Assembly: GCA_963764685.1 (NCBI GenBank) | Contig: CAVXTT010000018.1 | Location: 124,001 to 188,000 of the forward strand | Direction of reading: 5' to 3' | Origin: CAVXTT01 sp963764685 | GTDB lineage: Bacteria > Bacteroidota > Ignavibacteria > Ignavibacteriales > Ignavibacteriaceae | DNA length: 64,000 nucleotides | Shown: one piece after another, positions 39,401 to 48,676 of the stretch | Layout of the letters: each line of letters begins with the position of its first letter | How positions within the stretch are numbered: position 1 is the first letter of the stretch | Position numbers and translations under genes: made by a program | Notes under the pieces: model-generated | Told to the model about the DNA's origin: nothing | The model's database searches: none | What the model saw: the letters and a program-made list of their open reading frames with translations, nothing else

Positions 39401-39851
39401 ACTAGGCAGTGCACCTCAGGCAATAGAGATGACCGGAGTCCAATATCCTGTAAAGATAAAAGCAGATGGAGTAGGTATCATACTTTCAGATGAAACAGGA
39501 AAGGAAATTGCAAGACTGAAGACCGGAGAGGAAATAACTATAAATTCAGCGGGCAAGTTGTTTGCTGCAGAGAATGTTATTCCTTCGGTATATGCACTCG
39601 AGCAGAATTATCCTAATCCGTTCAACCCGAGCACAACTATTCAGTTCAGCATACCTGAAGATGTTCAGAATGTTAAACTGATAATCTACAGTGCATTGGG
39701 AGAGAAGGTAGCCGAACTTGTTAATACAGGACTTCAGGCCGGTGTATATAAATATAACTGGAATGCATCTGATGTTTCTTCCGGATTATACATATATCAG
39801 ATTGTTACTAAAAACTTTGTACAAACCAAGAAGATGATGCTTCTTAAGTAG
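36432..39851 (+). pseudogene. Large BNR/sialidase-repeat T9SS cargo protein, frameshifted
   Basis: Three frames join into one secreted protein of about 1,140 residues. The signal peptide MKKYSTLFLLLPTLFFLAA continues as IPSFAQ in the next frame (one base missing near 36486). BNR repeats (STNSGASF, RSDDGGITW, RSVDGGLTF, STDGGATW) fill about 95-480, followed by an Fn3-like region, a jellyroll broken near 38470 by one extra base (the other frame resumes FDNDWLFLRATDEAHVEV), two GWN...GGY...PGxGYW repeats (from about 38770), and a type A sorting domain (YPNPFNPSTT...GLYIYQ...KKMMLLK). Likely a surface or released glycan- or protein-interacting factor; catalytic sialidase residues not identified. 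Confidence 0.85.
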
Positions 39852-39876
39852 TTGATTAGTTCTTAGTACTTAGTTG

Positions 39877-39908
39877 GAGCGGTTCGTATTTGAGCCGCTC
39901 TTTTTTTT
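39877..39908 (+). terminator. Rho-independent terminator
   Basis: Stem GAGCGGTTC/GAGCCGCTC with one mismatch and a GTATTT loop, followed by eight T, 26 bases after the stop of the large BNR protein. Short TTCTTAGT/ACTTAGTT words precede it, like those in the repeat region at 23661. Confidence 0.9.
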
Positions 39909-40066
39909 GTGATTTTTGAATATAATATGGGGGTGTCACTAACCAATCATAATCAGAATCCGGTGTTGCATCACAGCTATTTAATATTTTGATTTAGGGA
40001 CATTCCGGCAAGCTAAAAAGTCAATATAATATCCTGTGAATTATTTTTAATCATACGAGGATTATA

Positions 40067-40471
40067 ATGACTACCAAAATATTGCTGCTGCTGTTCGCAC
40101 TTGCACTGCTAATTACCGGTTTTATGATTTATCAGCAGGAAGACCATCCAGGCAAAAAAGTATTTATGGATTCAAAATGCACTACCTGCCACACGGTTCA
40201 AAGTCAGGCGATTACGATGAAAACCACGAAGAAAAATATGGTAGATCTTTCATCAGTCGGTACTGTTTACCAGGCAAACTTTATCGAAAAATTTCTGACG
40301 AAACAGGAAAAAATAGAAGACAAATCTCATCCGCAGGCATTTAAGGGAAGCGATGAACAATTGGAACAGCTTGCCGAATGGCTGACATCCCTTAAACAGG
40401 AAAAGACAGAAGGAACCGGCGATGCAACTAAGGAGGATAAAAAAGATACAACTAAAATTAAAATTCACTGA
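40067..40471 (+). CDS. Small membrane-anchored c-type cytochrome
   Basis: Monohaem protein of 134 residues. One N-terminal hydrophobic segment (about 4-22) anchors or exports it. The haem-binding motif CTTCH is at residues 38-42, preceded by GKKVFMDSKC as in class I cytochrome c domains. No obvious distal Met ligand in a typical context was found, so the sixth ligand is uncertain. The C-terminus is a charged, lysine-rich tail. Probably a periplasmic electron carrier. It is a single gene with an 11-bp hairpin 43 bases downstream. Confidence 0.85.
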   Translation: MTTKILLLLFALALLITGFMIYQQEDHPGKKVFMDSKCTTCHTVQSQAITMKTTKKNMVDLSSVGTVYQANFIEKFLTKQEKIEDKSHPQAFKGSDEQLEQLAEWLTSLKQEKTEGTGDATKEDKKDTTKIKIH

Positions 40472-40513
40472 AAGACATTCAGGCGATTCTGACCAAATCA
40501 TTGTTATTTACAA

Positions 40514-40541
40514 AGCTTCCCGGAATTTCATCCGGGAAGCT
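40514..40541. terminator. Perfect 11-bp hairpin after the cytochrome gene
   Basis: AGCTTCCCGGA/TCCGGGAAGCT around an ATTTCA loop. No strong T tract follows on the plus strand, so termination may be partial or need Rho; the position after the cytochrome gene supports a 3-prime-end role. Confidence 0.6.
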
Positions 40542-41009
40542 CTGTAAAAATTAACTCTGCCGATCAAAATTACACACCAAGGACTTTATTTAGTCCATTA
40601 ACGAAATCCACTCTCCATTTTGATGAAAAATATTGAGAGGATCGAGCTTTTCCATTAATGAAATGTATTCAAATTATACCATTAAATAATTCAGGGTTTT
40701 GCGTGAGTGCGGTATGACTGCGGCATAACTGCGGCTAAAAGCCTTTTCAGCCGCACTCATGCCGCACTCATGCCGCACCCAAGCCGCACTCAGAAGGCAA
40801 TGATTATCTTTTAATAGTTATTTATTTTGAGCGAGATTAGTGCCAGTACAGACTTCAGATTGTATAACGACTGTGAAAAAGCCAGGTAATTCATAATAAA
40901 AAGTAAAATTTCTCCGGTGCTCAAAATTTTATTATCTGTGTAATCCTTTAATTCGAATCTTTTTATAATTATTTTTAGCCATTCAAAATCATTCAAACCA
41001 AAGGTGTAT
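40542..41009. other. Intergenic region upstream of dapA, with a repeat element
   Basis: No gene was supported in these 468 bases. It contains the inverted 11-bp repeat element at 40705-40793 and an AT-rich stretch just before dapA that should hold its promoter. Confidence 0.5.
40705..40793. repeat. Inverted array of 11-bp TGAGTGCGGCA-type repeats
   Basis: Left arm 40705-40736 has three 11-mers (GAGTGCGGTAT, GACTGCGGCAT, AACTGCGGCT). Right arm 40749-40780 carries the inverted words (AGCCGCACTCA, TGCCGCACTCA, TGCCGCACCC) plus a fourth unit to 40793. The 32-bp arms match at about 27 positions around a 12-base loop. As at 11820-11941, one arm is homogeneous, the other diverged, and the unit is 11 bp with a TGAG core. 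Confidence 0.85.
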
Positions 41010-41882
41010 ATGTTTACAGGTGTGGGTACTGCTCTTATTACTCCATTCGACAATAACCTTAATGTAGATTATAATGCATTAAAAAAGATCACTGAACATC
41101 AGATTGCAGGTAAAGTTGACGCAATAATCGTACTTGGAACTACCGGCGAATCCCCCGTAATCTCTGTAGAAGAAAGAAAAAAAATATTAGCCCAGGTGAT
41201 TGAAACTGCCGGGGGGAGAATAAAAATAATTGCAGGCACAGGTACTAATGATACTAAAAAAGTAGTCGAGCTGAACAAAATAGCCGAAGATCTGAAAGCT
41301 GACGGAGTGTTGATCGTAAATCCATATTATAATAAAGGTTCCCAGGAAAGTCTTGTTCATCATTATAAATATATTTCAGAAAGGACTTCACTTCCGATAA
41401 TACTTTATAATGTTCCCTCCAGAACCGGTATGAATATACTGCCCGAGACTGTCGTAAAAATACATCAGGAGTGCAGGAATATCTCGGCAGTTAAAGAAGC
41501 AAGCGGCAATATCTCACAGATAGCTCATCTAATATCTATAAAGGATGACAGTCTGACTGTCTTATCCGGAAATGATGATCAGACACTTGCTATAATGGCG
41601 CTTGGAGGAAAAGGTGTCATTTCTGTATTTTCAAATCCCTATCCTTCACAAATGAAACATGTAACGGATTCACTTCTTAAGGGGGATATGAATGCTGCGC
41701 GGCAATATAATAACATGTACCTTGCAATGATGAATGCACTCTTTGTGGAAATTAGTCCTGCACCTGTTAAATATGTTATGTCAAAGCTCGGTTTCTGCGA
41801 AAATATACTCAGACTCCCAATTATCCCTGTAAGTCCAAAGACAGAAAAATTACTAAATGAAGAAATGAAGAAGTATTCCTGA
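41010..41882 (+). CDS. dapA: 4-hydroxy-tetrahydrodipicolinate synthase
   Basis: Class I aldolase condensing pyruvate with aspartate semialdehyde, first committed step to diaminopimelate and lysine. The 290-residue length is normal. Active-site motifs are GTTGESPVIS (about 43-52), the proton-relay Tyr in ILYNVPSRTG (about 133) and the Schiff-base Lys in SAVKEASGN (about 161). ATG 41010 is chosen over GTG 41004 because AAAGG sits five bases before it. The stop codon overlaps the start of dapB (TGATG), so the genes are translationally coupled. Confidence 0.95.
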   Translation: MFTGVGTALITPFDNNLNVDYNALKKITEHQIAGKVDAIIVLGTTGESPVISVEERKKILAQVIETAGGRIKIIAGTGTNDTKKVVELNKIAEDLKADGVLIVNPYYNKGSQESLVHHYKYISERTSLPIILYNVPSRTGMNILPETVVKIHQECRNISAVKEASGNISQIAHLISIKDDSLTVLSGNDDQTLAIMALGGKGVISVFSNPYPSQMKHVTDSLLKGDMNAARQYNNMYLAMMNALFVEISPAPVKYVMSKLGFCENILRLPIIPVSPKTEKLLNEEMKKYS

Positions 41883-42549
41883 TGCAGACTAAAATTATTA
41901 AATATGGTGTGATAGGTTCTAACGGACGTCTCGGGGCGGAAGTAATTAATGTCCTGAATGAAAAAAAGTATGACCAGGTGCTAAGCTATAATCTGGATGA
42001 AGAAGTTGTCGATGATAAACCACAGCTCCTGATCGACTGTTCTCTGCCAAGCTGCTTTTGCAACTACAGTTTCTCTTGTTCAGAAATATAACTGCCCGCT
42101 GATTATGGCAGTAACCGGACTGGAAGCCAGCACAGATAAATACTCTTAAGAAAATTTCCAGGTCTGTACCTGTTGTGCAGAGTTATAATTTTTCTACCGG
42201 TATACAGGTAATGCTTAAGCTTACAGAAATGGCTAATGAGAAATTGAGGGACTGGGATGTTGAGATTACTGAAACCCATCATCGATTTAAAAAAGATAAA
42301 CCGTCGGGTACTGCTAAAATGATCAGCAATGTTTTTAAGGGGCGAACAGTAAATATCAGTTCACTGCGGCTCGGAAATGTTCCGGGTGATCATACTGTTA
42401 GTTTCGGCGGACTGGGGGAAGTACTCTCTGTTACTCATTCGGCAACATCCAGAAGAACGTTTGCAGAAGGTATTATGCTGTCGGCTGAGTTTATCATTAA
42501 AAAGAAAAATGGTTTCTATTCATTTACCGATGTAATATTCAATAAGTGA
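41882..42549 (+). pseudogene. dapB: 4-hydroxy-tetrahydrodipicolinate reductase, twice frameshifted
   Basis: Short-type DapB of about 222 residues once repaired. From 41882: KYGVIGSNGRLGAEVI (NAD-binding loop) to LLIDCSLP. Then AAFATTVSLVQKYNCPLIMAVTGLEAS after removal of one A near 42049. Then LKKISRSVPVVQSYNFSTGIQ after removal of one base near 42150. The catalytic region ETHHRFKKDKPSGTA is intact. DapB is normally essential and everything on either side is in good order, which argues that the two breaks are sequence errors. Second gene of the lysine operon, overlapping dapA by one base. Confidence 0.88.
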
Positions 42550-42558
42550 GAAACAGTT

Positions 42559-43257
42559 ATGGATTCTTATGAGATTATAAATTATATCTCCAATGCCGAA
42601 AAGAAAACTCCTGTCAGGGTTTATCTTCAGGGAACATTAAACTATATTGATTTTAAAGGATTGGAATATTACGGGAATAATCTGTCTGGTATTCTGTTCT
42701 GTGAATATTCTGTATTTCAGGATTTTTATGAGAAGAATAAAGAATATCTAACAAGACACCGTATAGAAATCGATAGAAGAAATTCAGCTATTCCGCTTGC
42801 AGATCTTTCTAAATATAAAGCGCGTATTGAACCGGGCGCAATTATAAGAGACTTTGTTGATATTGGAGATAACTGTGTAATTATGATGGGGGCTGTTTTA
42901 AATATCGGGGCAGTGATTGGTGAAAAGACAATGATAGACATGAATGTTGTTGTGGGCGGAAGGGCTATAGTGGGAAAGAATTGTCACATCGGCGCAGGTG
43001 CTGTCCTGGCCGGTGTCATTGAGCCGCCGAGTGCTGATCCTGTATTTGTTGAAGATGATGTTTTGATTGGTGCAAATGCAGTGGTACTTGAAGGAGTTAA
43101 AATCGGCAAGGGAAGCGTTATTGCTGCCGGTTCTGTCGTCGTAAAAGATGTTGAACCGTACTCCGTAATGGCAGGGGTTCCTGCAAAAATGATTAAAAAA
43201 GTAGATGAGAAAACAAAAAGTAAAACTCAATTGATGGAGACCTTCAGGAATCTTTGA
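42559..43257 (+). CDS. dapH: Tetrahydrodipicolinate N-acetyltransferase
   Basis: Left-handed beta-helix acyltransferase of 232 residues matching DapH in length and layout. The N-terminal alpha/beta domain (about 1-75) precedes hexapeptide repeats (about 90-210), including IGDNCVIMMGAVLNIGAVIGEKTMIDMN-like sequence and GAGAVLAGVIEPPSADPV, which is characteristic of DapH. It acetylates tetrahydrodipicolinate and so commits this organism to the acetyl branch of diaminopimelate synthesis. It starts nine bases after dapB and overlaps the next gene by four bases. Confidence 0.92.
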   Translation: MDSYEIINYISNAEKKTPVRVYLQGTLNYIDFKGLEYYGNNLSGILFCEYSVFQDFYEKNKEYLTRHRIEIDRRNSAIPLADLSKYKARIEPGAIIRDFVDIGDNCVIMMGAVLNIGAVIGEKTMIDMNVVVGGRAIVGKNCHIGAGAVLAGVIEPPSADPVFVEDDVLIGANAVVLEGVKIGKGSVIAAGSVVVKDVEPYSVMAGVPAKMIKKVDEKTKSKTQLMETFRNL

Positions 43258-44459
43258 AAGTAGTTGTTCAGAAATACGGCGGCAGCTCATTAGCTGACAT
43301 TGAAAAAATTAAGCAGGTAGCCCGGATAATAATTGCGGTTAAAAATGAGGGCTTTGAAGTTGTTGTTGTTGTTTCTGCTATGGGAAAAACAACAAACTCA
43401 TTGATAGAGCTTGCACAGGGTATTTCGCCAAATCCTCCCAAGCGCGAAATGGATATGCTGCTTAGTACCGGTGAGAGGATCACAATGTCGCTTCTCTGTA
43501 TGGCATTGATAGAATCAGGAATTGATGCTATTTCGCTTACCGGTTCCCAGTCAGGAATAATTACAAATGATAAACATAATGATGCAAGAGTCATTGAGGT
43601 AAGGCCTGTCCGTGTACAGGATGAGCTCGAAAAGGGAAAAGTTGTTGTAGTCGGGGGATTCCAGGGAGTCAGCTATAAACGGGATATTACTACTTTGGGA
43701 AGAGGGGGATCTGATACTTCCGCAGTTGCTCTAGCGGCTGCTTTAAATGCAGAACGCTGTGAAATATATTCTGATGTCGATGGCGTCTATACTGCAGACC
43801 CTTCCCTGATCAGGGAGGCAAAACATCTTCCTGAAATCTCTTATCAGCAGATGCAGGAAATGTCTATGGCTGGAGCAAAGGTTCTCAATGCCCAGGCTGT
43901 TCAGTTTGCCAAGGAATCAAAGATTGCAATTTATGCCAGGAGCGCATTTAATCCAGGCAGGGAGACACTTGTAAGACTCCATCCTGCGGGAGCTGAAAAA
44001 GGAGTCAAAGCTATTGTTCACGAAAAGGATATTGTTAGGGTAATCCTGACGGGGGAGATGACGGCGAAATTTCAGGATATTGTTTCCTATCTGGATGAAT
44101 GCCAGGTTCCCATAAAAGAACTGAATATTATTTTCAACAAAAGATCAGCTCTCTCGAAATTTTCATTTATAGTTTCTATAGCAAACATTTACGGATGGGA
44201 AAAAATAAGGAACGAGCTTGTTGCTGACTATGGAACCGATATTGATTTTGAGTATGATTATTCTGCCGTCTCGCTGATCGGTGAGGGGCTGAACAGGGAC
44301 AATTTTATTCTATCTGAAACCGTATCACTGCTTAATAAAAATAACATTTCGGTTTTGGGAGTCACTACTACTTCATTCAGAATATCAATTCTTGTAAAGC
44401 AGGATAAGACAGAAGAATGTCTCGATCTGCTCCACAAGAAGTGGATTGAACTGATCTGA
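43254..44459 (+). CDS. lysC: Aspartate kinase
   Basis: Phosphorylates aspartate at the head of lysine/threonine/methionine synthesis. It has 401 residues: the kinase domain begins KVVVQKYGGSSLAD and contains VVVVSAMGKTTNSL, STGERIT and GRGGSDTSAVALAAALNAERCEIYSDVDGVYTADP-type sequence. Two C-terminal ACT-like domains (about 265-400) are expected to sense end products. Translation starts at a TTG at 43254 overlapping the dapH stop as TTGA, an unusual but clear coupling. A second, different aspartate kinase follows directly. Confidence 0.92.
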   Translation: MKVVVQKYGGSSLADIEKIKQVARIIIAVKNEGFEVVVVVSAMGKTTNSLIELAQGISPNPPKREMDMLLSTGERITMSLLCMALIESGIDAISLTGSQSGIITNDKHNDARVIEVRPVRVQDELEKGKVVVVGGFQGVSYKRDITTLGRGGSDTSAVALAAALNAERCEIYSDVDGVYTADPSLIREAKHLPEISYQQMQEMSMAGAKVLNAQAVQFAKESKIAIYARSAFNPGRETLVRLHPAGAEKGVKAIVHEKDIVRVILTGEMTAKFQDIVSYLDECQVPIKELNIIFNKRSALSKFSFIVSIANIYGWEKIRNELVADYGTDIDFEYDYSAVSLIGEGLNRDNFILSETVSLLNKNNISVLGVTTTSFRISILVKQDKTEECLDLLHKKWIELI

Positions 44460-44480
44460 GAATTAAACAGGCAGATTAAA

Positions 44481-45665
44481 TTGTTAATCGTACAAAAATA
44501 CGGCGGCAGCTCGGTTGCCGATACGGCAAAAATAAAAATCATTGCAGAGAAGATCAGAGCTAAAATCCTTACCGGTAAAAAGCTGGTGGTAGTGGTATCT
44601 GCAATGGGGAAGACAACCGATAATTTAATCGGACTTGCAAAGGAAATAACTTCATTGCCATCTCCCCGCGAACTGGATATGCTCTTAACCACAGGGGAAC
44701 AGGTTACAGCAGCGCTTTTGTCAATCGCATTAACAGAGATTAAAGTAAGAAGTAAATCATTAAATGCCTGGCAGCTTGAGATAGTAACTACAAGCAATTT
44801 TAATGAAGCAAGAATAAAAAATCTTAAAACTGATAAACTGCTCAATGCACTGCTTGTAAATGATGCAGTGATCGTAACGGGTTTTCAGGGCATTACAGAA
44901 GATGGAGAAATAACTACACTGGGAAGGGGTGGATCTGATACATCGGCAGTTGCCCTGGCAGCTTCATTAAATGCCCCCTGTGAAATTTATAGCGATGTCC
45001 CGGGTATCTATACTACCGATCCGAGATTATTTCCGCAGGCGCGAAAATTAAAATTTGTTACTTATGATGAGATGCTTGAGATGGCAAGTTTGGGAGCAAA
45101 GGTGCTTCACAGCCGCTCAGTTGAGATAGCTAAGAAATTCGGAATAAATATTTATTGTGCTTCAACATTTTCTGATGAGGAGGGAAGCTACGTGATAGAA
45201 AAAAATATTGAACAACCCCTTGTAACAGGTCTGAGTGTAATGGATGACCAGACACAGGTTACACTTACAAACCTTCCGCTTGATTATACGCTTGTGCAGA
45301 ATATTTTTGAAAGTGCGGCAAGGGAAGAGCTGAATGTTGATATGATATCCATAATAAGCAACTCGGGATTAAATATCTCATTTACAATCGTGGAGGATAA
45401 ACAACAGCATATGGAAGTTGCACTGGGACATCTTCTGAAAGATCTGCAAAGCCTGAATATTCATTATCATACCGGGTATTCAAAAATATCAATAGTGGGT
45501 GTGGGGATGAAATCCAGCAGCGGTGTTGCTGCAAAATTCTTTAATGCATTAAAAGGAATACCGGTTAAACTTGTTACCACATCCGAAATTAAAATATCCT
45601 GCCTGGTGGAAAAAGAATTTAAAGAAAAAGCGATAAAGGCTCTGACGGGAGCATTTGAATTATGA
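44481..45665 (+). CDS. Aspartate kinase (second copy)
   Basis: Second aspartate kinase of 394 residues, paralogous to its upstream neighbour but clearly diverged. The kinase motifs are all present: VQKYGGSSVAD, VVVVSAMGKTTDNL, TTGEQVTAAL, RGGSDTSAVALAASL and DVPGIYTTDP. The C-terminal ACT-like domains (about 260-394) include the MSSSGVAAKFF-like segment KSSSGVAAKFFNAL typical of regulated aspartate kinases. It starts at TTG 44481. The last codon and stop overlap the next gene (ATGATGA). Having two kinases in one operon suggests separate feedback control. Confidence 0.92.
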   Translation: MLIVQKYGGSSVADTAKIKIIAEKIRAKILTGKKLVVVVSAMGKTTDNLIGLAKEITSLPSPRELDMLLTTGEQVTAALLSIALTEIKVRSKSLNAWQLEIVTTSNFNEARIKNLKTDKLLNALLVNDAVIVTGFQGITEDGEITTLGRGGSDTSAVALAASLNAPCEIYSDVPGIYTTDPRLFPQARKLKFVTYDEMLEMASLGAKVLHSRSVEIAKKFGINIYCASTFSDEEGSYVIEKNIEQPLVTGLSVMDDQTQVTLTNLPLDYTLVQNIFESAAREELNVDMISIISNSGLNISFTIVEDKQQHMEVALGHLLKDLQSLNIHYHTGYSKISIVGVGMKSSSGVAAKFFNALKGIPVKLVTTSEIKISCLVEKEFKEKAIKALTGAFEL

Positions 45666-46769
45666 TGATCACACCTGTTGAGCTTAGACATAAGCTGCAC
45701 CGGAATCCGGAACTGGCATTTAATGAATATGAAACTACTAAGCTGATTAAAATCAGCTGTCGAAGCATTGAATTCTAACTGCCTGAAGATCCACACTCCT
45801 TTGGAAACCGGACTGCTTGTTGAGTATAAAGTCAATGGGGGAGATTATGTTCTCTTCAGGGCTGATATTGATGCTCTTCCGGTAAAAGAGGAAACCAGTA
45901 TTGATTTCAGATCTGAAAATAATAATATGCACGCCTGCGGACACGATGTTCATACGTCTATACTCTATTCATTTCTAATCGAAACAGTAAAAAAAGGTAT
46001 TGATAAAAATATCTTGTTCCTTTTTCAGCCTGCAGAAGAAAGCGGCGGCGGCGCAATGAAGTTTTATGGAACGGGAGCATTTGACAAATTCATAATAAAA
46101 AATGCATTTGCACTTCACTTAACAGATGAATATCCTGAGAGTACCATCGCAAGTACAAAAGGAGTATTATTTGCTTCATCACTTGAGATCGACATTGAGT
46201 TTTTCGGGGTAAGTGCCCACGTTGCATTTCCTTATGAGGGGAAAAATGCATTAAGTGCGTTGAGATTATTTCTTGATGCAGTAGATAGTCTGCCGAAAAA
46301 TTACTCCGAACCTTTCGTTTTTGGTACAGGGAAAATAACTTCCGGTGAAGTAAGAAATATTATCCCCGCTTATGCCAAATTGGAAGGAACCATCAGGAGC
46401 CTAAAAAGCGAAAAAGCAGAAGAGTATGCGGAAAGACTGATTGTTATTCTTGAATCCGTAAAACAAATTACCGGGGTTGATTACAAATTACAGAGAGGGG
46501 CACACTACCCTGAAGTTGTTGTTGACGGGGGATTGTTTGATAAGATTAAAAATGTTCTGCAAAAGAACTATTCATTTATCGACTGCGGATATAAAATGAC
46601 AGGGGAGGACTTTGGTTTCTTTTCACAAAAATATCCATCCTTTATGTTTTGGCTGGGTACTTCAAGAGGGGAGAGGTACGGACTTCATAACCCCAGGTTT
46701 CTCCCGCCGGATGAAATTATAGACACTGGGAAAGAAATATTTACGGCTATTTTAAATTCAGTTGAATAG
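45662..46769 (+). pseudogene. M20 family N-acyl amino acid amidohydrolase (probable N-acetyl-diaminopimelate deacetylase), frameshifted
   Basis: Metallopeptidase-like deacylase of about 369 residues after repair. The N-terminus MMITPVELRHKLHRNPELAFNEYET (from 45662) meets SAVEALNSNCLKIHTPLETG in the next frame once one A is removed from the ATTAAAATC run near 45750. Metal-site motifs are MHACGHDVHTSIL, PAEESGGGA and the dimerization domain GVSAHVAFPYEGKNAL; the late GEDFGFF and a C-terminal His (YGLHNPRFLP) complete the site. After DapH, an N-acetyl-diaminopimelate deacetylase is exactly the missing activity, so that assignment is favoured by context. It overlaps the aspartate kinase gene by four bases. 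Confidence 0.85.
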
Positions 46770-46930
46770 GTATTATCGGGATTAAGTTTCCAGGTGTTCA
46801 AAAGAGATACATTAGGAAAGGTAGTCTCATTTTGAAATTAGAATTGTCTCCAAACTGATAATTATTTTAAGAAATAAGCTGGCACTCCGATTGAACAACT
46901 ATCACCGTTGTGACCCTTTTTTAAGTTTTG

Positions 46931-46979
46931 CCCGGACCTGGGAGATATAAAAGAACTCGAGGGCACTCTCAAGTCCGGG
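46931..46979. repeat. Imperfect 14-bp inverted repeat
   Basis: CCCGGACCTGGGAG (46931-46944) and CTCTCAAGTCCGGG (46966-46979) pair at 12 of 14 positions, just past the stop of the NFACT gene and in the gap between convergent genes. Probably a transcription end or REP-like repeat; no T tract adjoins it on either strand. Confidence 0.45.
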
Positions 46980-46983
46980 TTAG

Positions 46984-48594
46984 TTATTCTGTAACAAATT
47001 CAGCCCCTTCAGGAATCTCAGGACTAACCAACAGCACTTCTTCCTTTAATAAAGCAACTTTACCCGGTTCCATTCCTTTTTTCTTTACCACATATTTCTT
47101 GAAAGTATATGATACGGGTACAGTACCGGCTGTTTTTGCCTTGCTGTGGTAAGCAGCAAGGGAGGCTGCTTTCTTTAAGATATTCTTCGGGATATTTTCT
47201 TTAGCCTTATCATTTCTTAAAACTACATGGGAGCCGGAAACACTTCTTGCGTGGAACCAGTAATCGTTCTGTTTAGCAAATTTTGTAGTGAGCAGGTCAT
47301 TATTTTTACTGTCCTTCCCCACATATACAAAGTAAACTTTATCTATGATGTACTGCTTGAATTTGCTGCTGATATCTTCTTTCCCCGGAGAATGGACTTC
47401 ATCCCTGATCTTCAGTTCCTTCATAATCGCTTCCAGCTCCTCTTTTGTATTGTGCTCTTCAAATCTCTTTTTAATCGAAAGAAATCTTTGCAACTGTCTT
47501 TCCGCACTATTATGTAATAGTAATGACTTCTCATAATTTATCTTTTCATTTCTCGCTTTCTCATAATAAGCATCAATGTTCTGCTGTGCAGACTGCGCAG
47601 GATCAAGTCTAATTTTTATCGACCCACCCCCGGCATATACATCCTGCACCTCAATATCATTATTTCCTTTGTGGAGAGAATATCGGTTTATCATAAGCAG
47701 CTCTGCTGTTCTGCGGTACACATCTTCCCGGCTGCCATTTTCGATACGGGATTTTAATTTATCGATCCGCGAAGTGATCTTATTAAGTTCTTTTTCTAAT
47801 AATCTCTCTACAGCTTTCTCCCTTTCAACAATCCATTGGAGCTGAAACATCTTACTAAGGTAATTGTTCAATGCGGGGAAATAAGAATCGAATACTGTCT
47901 TCTCGGTAAAATTGAATAAATGAAAAGTCTCCGGTGCAATGTGAAGGTCGTTGTTATTTTTATCATAGAATATCGCAGGTCTGGAATTGATAAAATCCAT
48001 TATTACGTGTTTTAATACAGCATTAAAATCCCCCGGTGCGCTTATCCTGGATTTGCATTCTGCAATAACTTCCTTGCTGATGAATGGATATTCTTTTCTG
48101 ATGGCATCAGAGTCATCTGAGGTCATAGATGGGAAATTATACGCTGACGTATATTCGCGTGATCTCAGTTCAGTAATCAGGGCTTCTGAAGATCCTTCGA
48201 AATGGTGTTTAAATAAGTGAAGGTCCTGTCCGTTAAGGAAAACAAAATTTGTAAACTTTCCTCTGATCATAAAATAGAATTTACCTGCGGAAGTAATTAT
48301 TTTAATAATCCTGTCATTAACAGCAATCTCACAGTCTGATAATGAAGCTCCCTCTGCTTCCGGAAAAAGATCAGTCACATTTTTTCTTGCTCTTCTGAAA
48401 TCCTCTTTTACCGTAAGATACGGGTGTCCGGGATTTACACACACCTCAATGAAAAATCTCTCTTCGAGTCCCGAAGTGCATTCAATAACTATTTTATCCT
48501 TCTCCTGGGAATAAATATTTCTGATCTTATGACCTTCAAGCACTCCGTTGAGCTCAATTACGCTCCTATTCAAATAAAAGTAGTTCCTGTACAT
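46984..48594 (-). CDS. NFACT/RqcH family ribosome rescue protein
   Basis: Rqc2 homologue of 536 residues. The N-terminal NFACT-N domain (about 1-190), a middle HhH and long coiled-coil region (about 250-400, rich in Glu/Lys heptads) and the C-terminal NFACT-R/DUF814 domain (about 415-525, with YWFHARSVSGSHVVLRN and AAYHSKAKTAGTVPVSYT) are in the canonical order. In bacteria RqcH binds obstructed 50S-peptidyl-tRNA and adds C-terminal alanine tails for degradation; related FbpA proteins were once called fibronectin-binding. Monocistronic and convergent with the lysine operon. Confidence 0.9.
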   Translation of the reverse strand: MYRNYFYLNRSVIELNGVLEGHKIRNIYSQEKDKIVIECTSGLEERFFIEVCVNPGHPYLTVKEDFRRARKNVTDLFPEAEGASLSDCEIAVNDRIIKIITSAGKFYFMIRGKFTNFVFLNGQDLHLFKHHFEGSSEALITELRSREYTSAYNFPSMTSDDSDAIRKEYPFISKEVIAECKSRISAPGDFNAVLKHVIMDFINSRPAIFYDKNNNDLHIAPETFHLFNFTEKTVFDSYFPALNNYLSKMFQLQWIVEREKAVERLLEKELNKITSRIDKLKSRIENGSREDVYRRTAELLMINRYSLHKGNNDIEVQDVYAGGGSIKIRLDPAQSAQQNIDAYYEKARNEKINYEKSLLLHNSAERQLQRFLSIKKRFEEHNTKEELEAIMKELKIRDEVHSPGKEDISSKFKQYIIDKVYFVYVGKDSKNNDLLTTKFAKQNDYWFHARSVSGSHVVLRNDKAKENIPKNILKKAASLAAYHSKAKTAGTVPVSYTFKKYVVKKKGMEPGKVALLKEEVLLVSPEIPEGAEFVTE

Positions 48595-48676
48595 TCCAGC
48601 CTTACATTATCAACTAAAATTAAGAATTATTTATTTAATTGTTATATTCGCTGAATTAAAAATTAACGGAGTTGCG

